Shown here in pieces: positions 1-5,284 of a stretch of DNA of 5,284 nucleotides. The notes under the pieces are model-generated. The model saw only the letters and a list, made by a program, of their open reading frames with translations, made no database searches and was not told where the DNA came from. This DNA is from Lachnospiraceae bacterium (GTDB taxonomy: Bacteria > Bacillota > Clostridia > Lachnospirales > Lachnospiraceae), in contig JAFUWM010000196.1 in the NCBI GenBank assembly GCA_017483425.1, positions 1 to 5,284 on the forward strand, in the 5' to 3' direction. Position 1 is the first letter of the stretch, and each line of letters opens with the position of its first letter. A program made the translations under genes and the position numbers.

Positions 1-369
1 CTTCATCGTATTTCCGAGATATATTCCCGTAACCTCCGATATGGACGCGCCGTTATTGCGCTCCGAGAGCATTCCCGCGAAGTAGTCATGCACTGCTCCC
101 GCAAAGACCGTACCAAAGGTGATCCAGAGGAACACTATCGGTCCCCACTGCGCTCCCTGCATGGCTCCGAATATAGGACCGAGTCCTGCAATGTTCAAAA
201 GCTGCACCAGGAAAAGCTTCCACTGGGGCATCACTACATAGTCCACGCCGTCATTTATCGCAACGGCAGGTGTTTCCCTGTCATCCGGGCTTAAGATATT
301 GTCCACGACTTTCCCATAAAACAAATATCCACAGACAAGAATAACAATACAGAGAATAAAGCTGATCAT
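1..369 (-). CDS. cstA: Carbon starvation protein CstA family transporter, N-terminal part (3' end outside window)
   Basis: This is the first 123 residues of a CstA-family inner-membrane transporter. CstA proteins import pyruvate or peptides, and characterised members are induced when carbon runs short. The visible part begins with a hydrophobic helix (about residues 2-18, ending CGYLFYG). It then shows family hallmarks: TPAVAINDGVDYV, the LLNIAGLGPIFGAMQGAQWGP stretch (about residues 58-77), and FGTVFAGAVHDYFAGM leading into SERNNGASISEV. The ATG at 367-369 is chosen because GGGAGG lies 7 bases upstream (within 377-386) and the protein starts directly with its first membrane helix. The gene follows pyrG on the same strand after a 108-base gap holding its own -10-like sequence, so it is probably transcribed separately. 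The family is clear. The exact substrate (pyruvate or peptide) and the total length cannot be judged from this fragment. Confidence 0.93.
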   Translation of the reverse strand, partial: MISFILCIVILVCGYLFYGKVVDNILSPDDRETPAVAINDGVDYVVMPQWKLFLVQLLNIAGLGPIFGAMQGAQWGPIVFLWITFGTVFAGAVHDYFAGMLSERNNGASISEVTGIYLGNTMK

Positions 370-394
370 ATGAATGCCTCCCTCCTGTGCGGTC

Positions 395-405
395 ATTATA
401 TTATA
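395..405 (-). promoter_or_regulatory. Possible -10 element(s) for cstA
   Basis: On the minus strand two overlapping perfect TATAAT hexamers (395-400 and 400-405) lie just upstream of the cstA ribosome binding site (377-386), implying a leader of only about 20-25 bases. No convincing -35 hexamer is found 16-18 bases further upstream, and there is no TG extension. The element may need an activator or may be chance in AT-rich DNA. The rest of the gap between pyrG and cstA (406-477) is AT-rich and shows no GC-rich terminator hairpin for pyrG. Confidence 0.4.
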
Positions 406-477
406 TTGGTTGTTTTCTCCCCCGCACGATGATCAAAATACCTCTAAATATTTATTTTAGTACTTTTATAAAAAAAT

Positions 478-2081
478 TCAAGATTCTTCCTTTATCGCTG
501 CACTAATCAGTCCTTTAAAAAGAGGATGCGGTCTGTTGGGTCTGCTCTTAAACTCCGGATGCGCCTGCGTCGCTATGAAGAAAGGATGTGATGGAAGCTC
601 GCACATCTCTACTATATGACCGTCAGGTGATGTTCCCGAAAGCTTCAGCCCGTTTGCCTTAAGCATATCCCTGTAGTCGTTATTTACCTCATACCTGTGA
701 CGGTGCCGCTCATTTATCATACCCTTCTGATATAATCTGAACGCCATGGAATCCTCCGCCAGCACGCAGGGATATGAGCCGAGGCGCAGGGTGCCTCCTA
801 TATCCGTAACTCCCTCCTGATCCGGCATAAGAGCAATTACAGGATTCTCTGTATCAGGCTTAAGCTCTATTGAATGTGCGTCTTTAAGTCCGCATACATT
901 CCTCGCATATTCGACTATAGCCATCTGCATACCGAGGCAGATACCCAGATACGGCATCCCGTTTTCCCTTGCGTACTTTATGGCGGATATCATTCCGTCT
1001 ATTCCCTGTCGCCGAACCCTCCGGGAACAAGCAGACCGTCCGCGTCGCCAAGGTACTCCGATACATTTTCGTCATTGACCTGCTCTGAATCGATCCACTT
1101 GATGTTCACTACCGCGTGATTGTCTATACCCCCGTGCTTTAAGGCTTCAACCACGGAGATATACGCGTCGTGAAGAGATGTATACTTTCCGCAGAGGGCG
1201 ATCGTTACATGCTTTGTAGGATTCTTGATCTTTCTTATCATCTCGTTCCAGTCGTTTAAGTCCGGTTTCCTGTTCTCTATCTTTAAGGCATCGCATACAA
1301 CCCCGGCAAGGTTTTCTTCCTCCATTGCGAGAGGCACCTCATAGAGATACTCCTGATCAAGATTATTCAGCACACGCTCTTTAGGAACATTACAAAAGAG
1401 CGCGATCTTATCCTTCAAATGATCATCAAGCGGATATTCAGACCGGCATACGATCACGTCGGCATGAAGACCCAGCCCCTGCAGCTCCCTTACCGAAGCC
1501 TGTGTAGGCTTTGTCTTCATTTCCTGGGAGGCCTTCAGGTAAGGTATCAGCGTTACATGGATAATTATCGCGTTATCCTGTCCGACCTCATGCTGGAACT
1601 GCCGTATGGCTTCGAGGAAAGGCTGGCTCTCTATATCGCCGACGGTGCCCCCGATCTCTATTATCGCTATATGTGTATCCTTATCCGTGGTGTTTCTGTA
1701 GAATCTGCTCTTGATCTCGTTTGTGATGTGAGGGATGACCTGTACCGTGCCTCCGCCATAATCGCCTCTGCGCTCTTTATTGAGTACCGACCAGTATATT
1801 TTGCCTGTGGTGACATTTGAGTTGAAGTTCAGACTTTCATCTATGAAGCGTTCGTAATGCCCGAGATCCAGATCGGTCTCAGTTCCGTCATCGGTCACGA
1901 ATACTTCCCCGTGCTGAGTAGGGTTCATTGTTCCGGGATCTATGTTTATATAGGGATCGAATTTCTGCATCGTGACCTTATATCCTCTTGCTTTCATGAG
2001 GCGCCCGAGCGACGCCGCCGTGATCCCCTTACCAAGTCCTGATACGACCCCTCCTGTCACAAAAACATACTTCACGCACAT
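478..2081 (-). CDS. pyrG: CTP synthase (glutamine-hydrolysing), interrupted by an apparent one-base frameshift
   Basis: CTP synthase converts UTP to CTP using ATP and ammonia from glutamine, the last step of pyrimidine nucleotide synthesis. The N-terminal synthetase domain starts VKYVFVTGGVVSGLGKGI (nucleotide-binding loop) and continues with QKFDPYINIDPGTMNP and DLDLGHYERFI. The C-terminal class I glutamine amidotransferase domain has the oxyanion region VPGGFGDR, the nucleophile Cys382 in GICLGMQ, and His508/Glu510 in AHPEFKSRP (numbering after repair). The start is the ATG at 2079-2081, with GGAGG 8 bases upstream and the usual family N-terminus; an in-frame TTG at 2096 overlaps the ribosome binding site and is unlikely. 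Reading stops at TAG (999-1001) straight after FGDRE, while the rest of the protein continues in another frame to 478. Adding one G restores FGDRGIDGMISAIKYA and gives 534 residues, a normal family length. All catalytic residues are intact, so a sequencing deletion or a very recent mutation is likelier than an old pseudogene. Confidence 0.95.
1001..1007 (-). other. Frameshift site within pyrG (missing G in a G run)
   Basis: The minus strand reads GACAGGGAATAG here, giving D-R-E-stop. The family sequence FGDRGI(D/E)G needs GACAGGGGAATAGAC. The G run at 1004-1006 is therefore one base short. The missing base alone accounts for the split: upstream and downstream parts are otherwise intact and collinear, with no residue lost. 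No recognisable slippery heptamer with a stimulatory structure is seen, so programmed frameshifting is not favoured. Confidence 0.9.
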
Positions 2082-2101
2082 ACAGATCTCCTCCAATAAA
2101 T

Positions 2102-2134
2102 AAAAAAGAGCGCAACCTCTACGGCTGCGCCCTT
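2102..2134 (-). terminator. Rho-independent terminator in the pyrG leader; possible attenuator, or terminator of alaX
   Basis: On the minus strand GGGCGCAGCC (2123-2132) pairs with GGTTGCGCTC (2108-2117) around a 5-base loop. The 10-bp stem has two G-U pairs and can extend by two A-U pairs using flanking AA and TT. It is followed at once by six T (2102-2107), a classic intrinsic terminator. It lies 24-52 bases after the alaX stop but also between a good promoter (2156-2185) and the pyrG ribosome binding site (about 2090-2095). It could therefore end alaX transcripts, attenuate pyrG, or do both. Upstream, CTGC and GCAG can form a small competing hairpin, which is weak. Confidence 0.82.
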
Positions 2135-2155
2135 GCAGTATCTTTCAAACAATTA

Positions 2156-2185
2156 ATTTTACAAATCTTTATGGGCTTTTGTCAA
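2156..2185 (-). promoter_or_regulatory. SigA-type promoter for pyrG, overlapping the alaX 3' end
   Basis: A perfect -35 TTGACA (2180-2185) and a -10 TAAAAT (2156-2161, five of six matches) are separated by 18 bases on the minus strand. The -35 lies inside the last codons of alaX (A-L-T-K) and the -10 overlaps its TAA stop. Transcription would start near 2149-2150, giving a leader of about 70 bases that contains the hairpin at 2102-2134. A second, weaker candidate is TTGTAA, 16 bases, then GATACT (2137-2142), which would start on a GGGC run at 2132-2129. Confidence 0.65.
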
Positions 2186-3337
2186 GGCTTCCCGGATATC
2201 AGCTTCCATGGCTTTGACATTACCCTGTACCATCTCCTTCGATCCGCCTCCCCGGGCATCCAGCTTTTCACGCAGAAGCTTTGATATATCCCTTGCATCC
2301 CCCGACGGATATGAAAGTATGTAATTATATCCGTCTTTTTCATCGGAAGCAAAGACAGCGCATATCCCCGTATATCTTCCTGACAGCTCATTGACCGCGT
2401 TTCTTTGCACTATATTATCCACGGGATCAGTAAATATTACCGCATCCGTTATATCCGGGGGCAGTTCCCCGATATCCGCTTCAAGCCTTGCTTTCGCGGC
2501 ATTTTTAATCTTTATTTCAAGCTCGTTGTTTTCCCGTAGTATCCTTGTGACTGCTTCATTTAAGCTGTCGGGGCTTTCCGACAGCGTGTGTGAGATCTCC
2601 TCTATGGTATCATGCACACCGCACAGATAATCATAAGCCCTTTCTCCCGCAAGAAAAGTAAGTCTCATGCCGCCCTTATATCTTATCGCCTTTATGATCT
2701 TTATTATGCCTATCTCGCCGGTGCGCGCAACATGCGGAGCGCAGCAGGCACAGACATCCACATCCGGTATTGTGACAAGCCTTACATCACTTTCAAGCGC
2801 CTTTTTGCTGCGATATTCCTCTCCGGCAAGTTCCTCCTCAGAGTAGTATCTGCATGTCACGGTAAGATTCAGATACACGACTTTATTGGCTTCTTTTTCA
2901 AGCTCTTTCAGATCCTCCCGGCCAAGCTCCTTTGATGTATCAAGCGTCACGATATTATCAGAGAGATGAAATCCAACATTTTCTGAGTGCCATCTGCTGT
3001 GAAGAAGCCCTGATAAAATATGCTCCCCGGTATGGTTCTGCATATTTGAAAACCTGTGGTGCCAGTCAATGATCCCCCTGACCTCGTCTCCCTCATGCAG
3101 ATCGGCAATACCGCAGTCAACTTCATGGATTATTATATCGTCATTTATAGAAACATGGATCACATCAAAGCCCGACAGCTTCCCTCTGTCTGAGGTCTGT
3201 CCTCCCTCCTCCGGGAAAAAGAGTGTCTGATCCAGCTCGATCAGGCAGCCCCCGTCTGCCGCCTCGCTTACACTCACTATTCTTCCCGTAAACTCCTTCT
3301 CATACGGTTTATCATCATATAATTTAACAGTTAACAT
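2159..3337 (-). CDS. alaX: Alanyl-tRNA editing protein, long AlaX type (AlaX-L) with DHHA1 domain
   Basis: AlaX proteins are free-standing relatives of the alanyl-tRNA synthetase editing domain and hydrolyse mischarged Ser- or Gly-tRNA(Ala) in the cytoplasm. From the chosen start the protein has 392 residues, normal for the long form. An N-terminal barrel (FFPEEGGQTSDRG, about 40-52) is followed by the editing core with zinc ligands His102 and His106 in HTGEHILSG, and Cys198 and His202 in CACCAPHV (usually CACCGTHV, as I recall). A charged, probably coiled-coil stretch covers about 250-290. The DHHA1 domain ends with GGGSKEMVQG near 363-372. There is no aminoacylation domain, so this is not alaS. 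The ATG at 3335-3337 is chosen because MLTVKLYDDKPY matches the usual family N-terminus, although no clear ribosome binding site precedes it. The frame stays open to an ATG at 3481, adding 48 AT-rich residues with no family resemblance. Confidence 0.9.
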   Translation of the reverse strand: MLTVKLYDDKPYEKEFTGRIVSVSEAADGGCLIELDQTLFFPEEGGQTSDRGKLSGFDVIHVSINDDIIIHEVDCGIADLHEGDEVRGIIDWHHRFSNMQNHTGEHILSGLLHSRWHSENVGFHLSDNIVTLDTSKELGREDLKELEKEANKVVYLNLTVTCRYYSEEELAGEEYRSKKALESDVRLVTIPDVDVCACCAPHVARTGEIGIIKIIKAIRYKGGMRLTFLAGERAYDYLCGVHDTIEEISHTLSESPDSLNEAVTRILRENNELEIKIKNAAKARLEADIGELPPDITDAVIFTDPVDNIVQRNAVNELSGRYTGICAVFASDEKDGYNYILSYPSGDARDISKLLREKLDARGGGSKEMVQGNVKAMEADIREALTKAHKDL

Positions 3338-3348
3338 CTTCTTAGTAT

Positions 3349-3376
3349 TTGACTTAATCACTCTGATTGTGATAAT
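3349..3376 (+). promoter_or_regulatory. Rightward promoter-like element upstream of hicAB
   Basis: The plus strand has TTGACT (3349-3354, five of six to -35), a 16-base spacer, and GATAAT (3371-3376, five of six to -10) preceded by TGT, which fits an extended -10. Transcription would begin near 3383 and run toward hicA with a leader of about 170 bases. A separate perfect TATAAT at 3468-3473 lacks a good -35. Several promoter-like signals in AT-rich DNA are expected by chance, so activity is unproven. Confidence 0.42.
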
Positions 3377-3439
3377 CTCTCTGAAATAGTTTTCTATATA
3401 TTTTAGCCAGTTGTCAATTGCACCATCACTTGTTCCATT

Positions 3440-3448
3440 ATTGTACCA
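3440..3448 (-). promoter_or_regulatory. Possible extended -10 promoter for alaX
   Basis: On the minus strand TGG then TACAAT (-10 at 3440-3445, TG extension at 3446-3448) matches an extended -10, and the -35 region is poor. Transcription would start near 3433, leaving a leader of about 95 bases before the ATG at 3337. This supports the shorter AlaX start, because the longer reading frame would begin upstream of the promoter. Confidence 0.4.
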
Positions 3449-3509
3449 CATTCGAAAGGTGTATAGGTATAATTCGCGCATAGTATATCATATTAAATTA
3501 AATGTCCAT

Positions 3510-3538
3510 TTGCGCTATTGTGTATTTTTGTGTATCAT
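3510..3538 (+). promoter_or_regulatory. hicAB promoter with 10-bp-period direct repeat (candidate operator)
   Basis: The -10 TATCAT (3533-3538, five of six) stands 17 bases after TTGCGC (3510-3515, weak -35) and directly before the hicA ribosome binding site. The octamer TTGTGTAT occurs twice, at 3518-3525 and 3528-3535, exactly 10 bases apart, about one helical turn, and the second copy overlaps the -10. GTGTAT appears again at 3459-3464. HicB-type antitoxins with a ribbon-helix-helix domain commonly repress their own promoter. Reading these repeats as the HicB operator is inference from their position. Confidence 0.5.
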
Positions 3539-3545
3539 AAGGAGG
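3539..3545 (+). promoter_or_regulatory. hicA ribosome binding site, deciding a TTG start
   Basis: AAGGAGG is a near-perfect Shine-Dalgarno sequence. It lies 7 bases before TTG (3553-3555) but 19 bases before the first in-frame ATG (3565), which favours translation from TTG. A start codon weaker than ATG would limit toxin synthesis. The -10 element at 3533-3538 almost touches it, so a transcript from that promoter would have little or no leader; the upstream promoters would include it fully. Confidence 0.6.
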
Positions 3546-3552
3546 CGATCAT

Positions 3553-3744
3553 TTGAATCAAAGGATGCTTGCTATCATTGACCTTAAAAAAGCCGGATAC
3601 GTTTTAGAACGTCACGGAGCAAATCATGATATATACAGGAATTATGTAACAGGTGATAAAATACCCTTAAAACGTCATGATTTTAACAATAATGATCGAA
3701 AATACATAAATAAAGAAATAAGAAAAAAACATGGAAAAAACTAA
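3553..3744 (+). CDS. hicA: HicA family toxin (type II toxin-antitoxin mRNA interferase)
   Basis: HicA toxins are small double-stranded-RNA-binding-fold proteins that cut mRNA and stop growth until neutralised by HicB. The 63 residues show the expected plan: an N-terminal helix ending LKKAGYVLERHG, then GANHDIYRN with the catalytic-type His25, a beta hairpin, and IPLKRHDFNNND followed by a lysine-rich C-terminal helix. The length is normal for the family. The TTG start is set by the strong ribosome binding site at 3539-3545. Twelve bases separate the stop from hicB, and the hicB ribosome binding site begins at once after the hicA stop, so the two form one operon. GC by hand count is 56 of 192 (29%), much lower than gdhA nearby, which suggests acquisition. 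Toxicity is not shown by sequence alone, but no key residue is visibly lost. Confidence 0.88.
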   Translation: MNQRMLAIIDLKKAGYVLERHGANHDIYRNYVTGDKIPLKRHDFNNNDRKYINKEIRKKHGKN

Positions 3745-3756
3745 TGGAGGCAATGT

Positions 3757-4155
3757 ATGAAATACGTATATACTGCTGTATTTACTATCGAAAATGAGCA
3801 TACTGTTTATGCCCGTATCCCCGATTTGCCGGGATGCATCACCACCGGTAAGGATCTCAATGACGCATTATTACAAGTTACTGATGCCGCAAGCATTTGG
3901 CTTATTTCTGCTGAGGATAATGATGATGATATACCTGCTCCCACACCGCAGGAGACAATTCGGCGTGAGAATGGACAGCTATTGTCTTTGATATCAATAG
4001 ATACCATTCTTTATCGTTCCCTAAACGATACCAGGGCAGTAAGAAAGAATGTATCTCTGCCTCTGTGGATGGTCAACCTTGCCTCCAAAAGAGGGATAAA
4101 TTGTTCTAAAGTCCTACAGCAAAGCCTTCAATCCATCTTCAGCAACTCTCAATAA
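3757..4155 (+). CDS. hicB: HicB family antitoxin with C-terminal ribbon-helix-helix domain
   Basis: HicB binds and blocks HicA and usually represses the operon. Residues 1 to about 60 form the HicB-like partial RNase H fold: YTAVFTIENEHTVYARIPDLPGCITTGKDLNDALLQVTDAA is the family signature, carried here through residue 45. A linker rich in Asp, Pro and Thr (about 53-68) is followed by a C-terminal DNA-binding segment, about 95-128 (KNVSLPLWMVNLASKRGINCSKVLQQSL), with the pattern of a short beta strand and two helices typical of ribbon-helix-helix antitoxins. The ATG at 3757 has GGAGG six bases upstream (3746-3750). The 132 residues suit the two-domain HicB class. The TAA stop lies in the foot of the terminator hairpin at 4154-4180. 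Confidence 0.9.
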   Translation: MKYVYTAVFTIENEHTVYARIPDLPGCITTGKDLNDALLQVTDAASIWLISAEDNDDDIPAPTPQETIRRENGQLLSLISIDTILYRSLNDTRAVRKNVSLPLWMVNLASKRGINCSKVLQQSLQSIFSNSQ

Positions 4156-4180
4156 AGGCGGGATGTTTAATCCCGCCTTT
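4154..4180. terminator. Bidirectional terminator hairpin between convergent hicB and gdhA
   Basis: AAAGGCGGGAT (4154-4164) and ATCCCGCCTTT (4170-4180) form a perfect 11-bp inverted repeat around the 5-base loop GTTTA. Because A and T runs flank the GC-rich core on both sides, each strand ends its stem with CCTTT, so it can serve hicB (plus) and gdhA (minus, stop at 4202-4204). The T tract is short in both directions (three T, then A), so termination may be moderate. The first stem bases overlap the hicB stop codon. Confidence 0.8.
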
Positions 4181-4201
4181 AAGTGTCTTTATCTGTCAAA
4201 A

Positions 4202-5284
4202 TCAGACTACACCCTGAGCCTCCATGGCTGTTGCTACCTTCTTGAAGCCGGCTATGTTCGCGCCTGCTACATAGTTGCCTTCCATGCCATACTCTTTGGC
4301 AGCATCGGCAATGCTCTTGTAGATATTTGCCATGATGCCCTGAAGCTTGCTGTCTACCTCCTCGAAGCTCCATGAGAGCCTCTCCGAGTTCTGGCTCATC
4401 TCAAGCGCTGACGTTGCCACACCGCCTGCGTTTGCAGCCTTGCCGCAGACAAAGAGCACATTGTTCTTTTGCAGATACTCTGTAGCCTCGATGGTCGTAG
4501 GCATATTTGCGCCCTCGCATACCGCCTGTACGCCGTTTGCGACAAGCGCCTTGGCATCATCAAGATCAAGCTCATTCTGTGTAGCGCAGGGAAGAGCCAC
4601 GTCACACTTGATGGTCCATACGCCGTGCTCGCCGTTCTTCTTCTCATGATATTCCGCAGAGGAGCGCGCGCTTGCGTACTCGGTAAGCCTTGCCCTCTTT
4701 ACTTCCTTGACCTCTTTCAAAAGATCCACATCTATTCCCTCGGGATCATATATCCAGCCTGTAGAATCAGAGCAGGTCACAACCTTAGCGCCGAGCTGCT
4801 GAGCCTTCTGAGCAGCGTATATAGCCACATTTCCGGCGCCGGATATGGCAACCGTCTTACCCTTAAGAGCTGTCCCGTGATCCTTAAGAAGCTCCTCTGT
4901 AAGATATACAAGGCCATAACCCGTAGCCTCGGTACGGGCAAGAGAACCGCCGTATGTAAGACCCTTTCCTGTAAGCACGCCCTCGTAAGCATCCCTTATC
5001 CTCTTGTACTGGCCGAAAAGGAAGCCTATCTCTCTTCCGCCTACACCGATATCTCCGGCAGGTACGTCGGTATCGGGTCCTATATGCCTGTAAAGCTCTG
5101 TCATGAAGCTCTGGCAGAATCTCATTATCTCATTGTCAGACTTGCCCTTGGGATCGAAGTCGCATCCGCCCTTGCCTCCGCCGATCGGAAGTCCGGTAAG
5201 GCTGTTCTTAAAGATCTGCTCGAAGCCTAAGAATTTGATTATGCCGAGATTTACCGAAGGATGGAAACGAAGTCCTCCCTTATA
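4202..5284 (-). CDS. gdhA: Glutamate dehydrogenase, NADP-type, C-terminal 360 residues (5' end outside window)
   Basis: This enzyme makes glutamate from 2-oxoglutarate and ammonia and is a main ammonia-assimilation route in gut and rumen anaerobes. The reading frame is open to the right edge, starting YKGGLRFHPSVNLGIIKFLG, which is the substrate-binding region. Catalytic Lys38 (numbering from the edge) lies in LPIGGGKGG and the catalytic-type Asp78 in PAGDIGVGG. ARTEATGYG follows. The Rossmann loop is SGAGNVA (about 148-154), followed by the SDS of the strand that reads coenzyme; serine there fits NADP rather than NAD preference, which is inference. The C-terminal part has the conserved KAANAGGVATSALEMSQN segment and ends at TGA (4202-4204). 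Family members are about 445-450 residues, so roughly 85-90 N-terminal residues and the promoter are missing. It converges on hicB across the hairpin at 4154-4180. A 253-codon open frame on the opposite strand (4469-5230) is a shadow. Confidence 0.96.
   Translation of the reverse strand, partial: YKGGLRFHPSVNLGIIKFLGFEQIFKNSLTGLPIGGGKGGCDFDPKGKSDNEIMRFCQSFMTELYRHIGPDTDVPAGDIGVGGREIGFLFGQYKRIRDAYEGVLTGKGLTYGGSLARTEATGYGLVYLTEELLKDHGTALKGKTVAISGAGNVAIYAAQKAQQLGAKVVTCSDSTGWIYDPEGIDVDLLKEVKEVKRARLTEYASARSSAEYHEKKNGEHGVWTIKCDVALPCATQNELDLDDAKALVANGVQAVCEGANMPTTIEATEYLQKNNVLFVCGKAANAGGVATSALEMSQNSERLSWSFEEVDSKLQGIMANIYKSIADAAKEYGMEGNYVAGANIAGFKKVATAMEAQGVV

Noticed and set aside
88..294. 68-codon plus-strand frame opposite cstA
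   Set aside because: The minus strand encodes clear CstA motifs throughout this stretch.
406..440. Catabolite-response (cre) operator upstream of cstA
   Set aside because: TGCGGGGGAGAAAACA superficially resembles a cre site but the spacing and core CG do not match the consensus.
421..477. Intrinsic terminator after pyrG
   Set aside because: Only AT-only self-complementary stretches such as TTTTATAAAA are present, with no GC-rich stem.
999..1010. Programmed -1 frameshifting in pyrG
   Set aside because: The bases around the shift (GACAGGGAATAG) do not form a standard slippery heptamer, and no downstream stimulatory hairpin stands out. A missing base explains it more simply.
1419..1820. 133-codon plus-strand frame opposite pyrG
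   Set aside because: It is a shadow of the pyrG synthetase domain; no ribosome binding site or family resemblance.
2391..2935. Two plus-strand frames opposite alaX (2391-2630 and 2612-2935)
   Set aside because: Antisense shadows of the AlaX coding sequence with no supporting signals.
3338..3552. Insertion sequence remnant or att site beside hicAB
   Set aside because: No inverted terminal repeats, transposase fragments or matching direct repeats at both edges of hicAB could be found by eye.
4469..5230. 253-codon open reading frame antisense to gdhA
   Set aside because: It lies fully inside gdhA on the other strand, has no recognisable domain, and gdhA itself is unmistakable. Long antisense frames over strongly codon-biased genes such as gdhA are common.

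Overview
The window reads as a chromosomal segment of a Gram-positive, anaerobe-type bacterium, most likely a clostridial Firmicute (Lachnospiraceae-like). The grounds are strong GGAGG ribosome binding sites, SigA-type promoters, a short-family CstA, a long AlaX with a CACC-type zinc motif, and an NADP-type hexameric glutamate dehydrogenase. This placement is inferred from protein character and no search was run. The core genes are of moderate GC (53% in a hand-counted 60-base sample of gdhA). The toxin gene hicA is far lower, at 29%.

Layout, left to right. Positions 1-369 (minus) hold the N-terminal 123 residues of a CstA carbon-starvation/pyruvate transporter, whose 3' end lies off the left edge. 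Positions 478-2081 (minus) hold pyrG, CTP synthase. It is complete in content but split by an apparent one-base deletion in a G run at about 1004-1006. Positions 2082-2185 hold the pyrG control region: a promoter that overlaps the 3' end of the upstream gene, followed by a Rho-independent hairpin placed between that promoter and the pyrG ribosome binding site. Positions 2159-3337 (minus) hold a full-length alanyl-tRNA editing protein (AlaX, long form). Positions 3338-3552 are a control region with promoter-like signals facing both ways. Positions 3553-4155 (plus) hold a hicA-hicB type II toxin-antitoxin pair. Positions 4154-4180 hold a perfect hairpin serving as terminator between convergent genes. 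Positions 4202-5284 (minus) hold the C-terminal 360 residues of gdhA, whose 5' end lies off the right edge.

The minus-strand genes are housekeeping: nucleotide synthesis, tRNA quality control, ammonia assimilation and carbon uptake. HicAB is the only plus-strand unit. It sits between alaX and gdhA with its own promoter and terminator and a much lower GC content, which suggests an acquired module. I see no CRISPR array, tRNA, rRNA or insertion sequence. I find no wholly new system. The points most worth checking are the pyrG frameshift, the terminator in the pyrG leader, and the hicAB promoter region with its 10-bp-period direct repeat.
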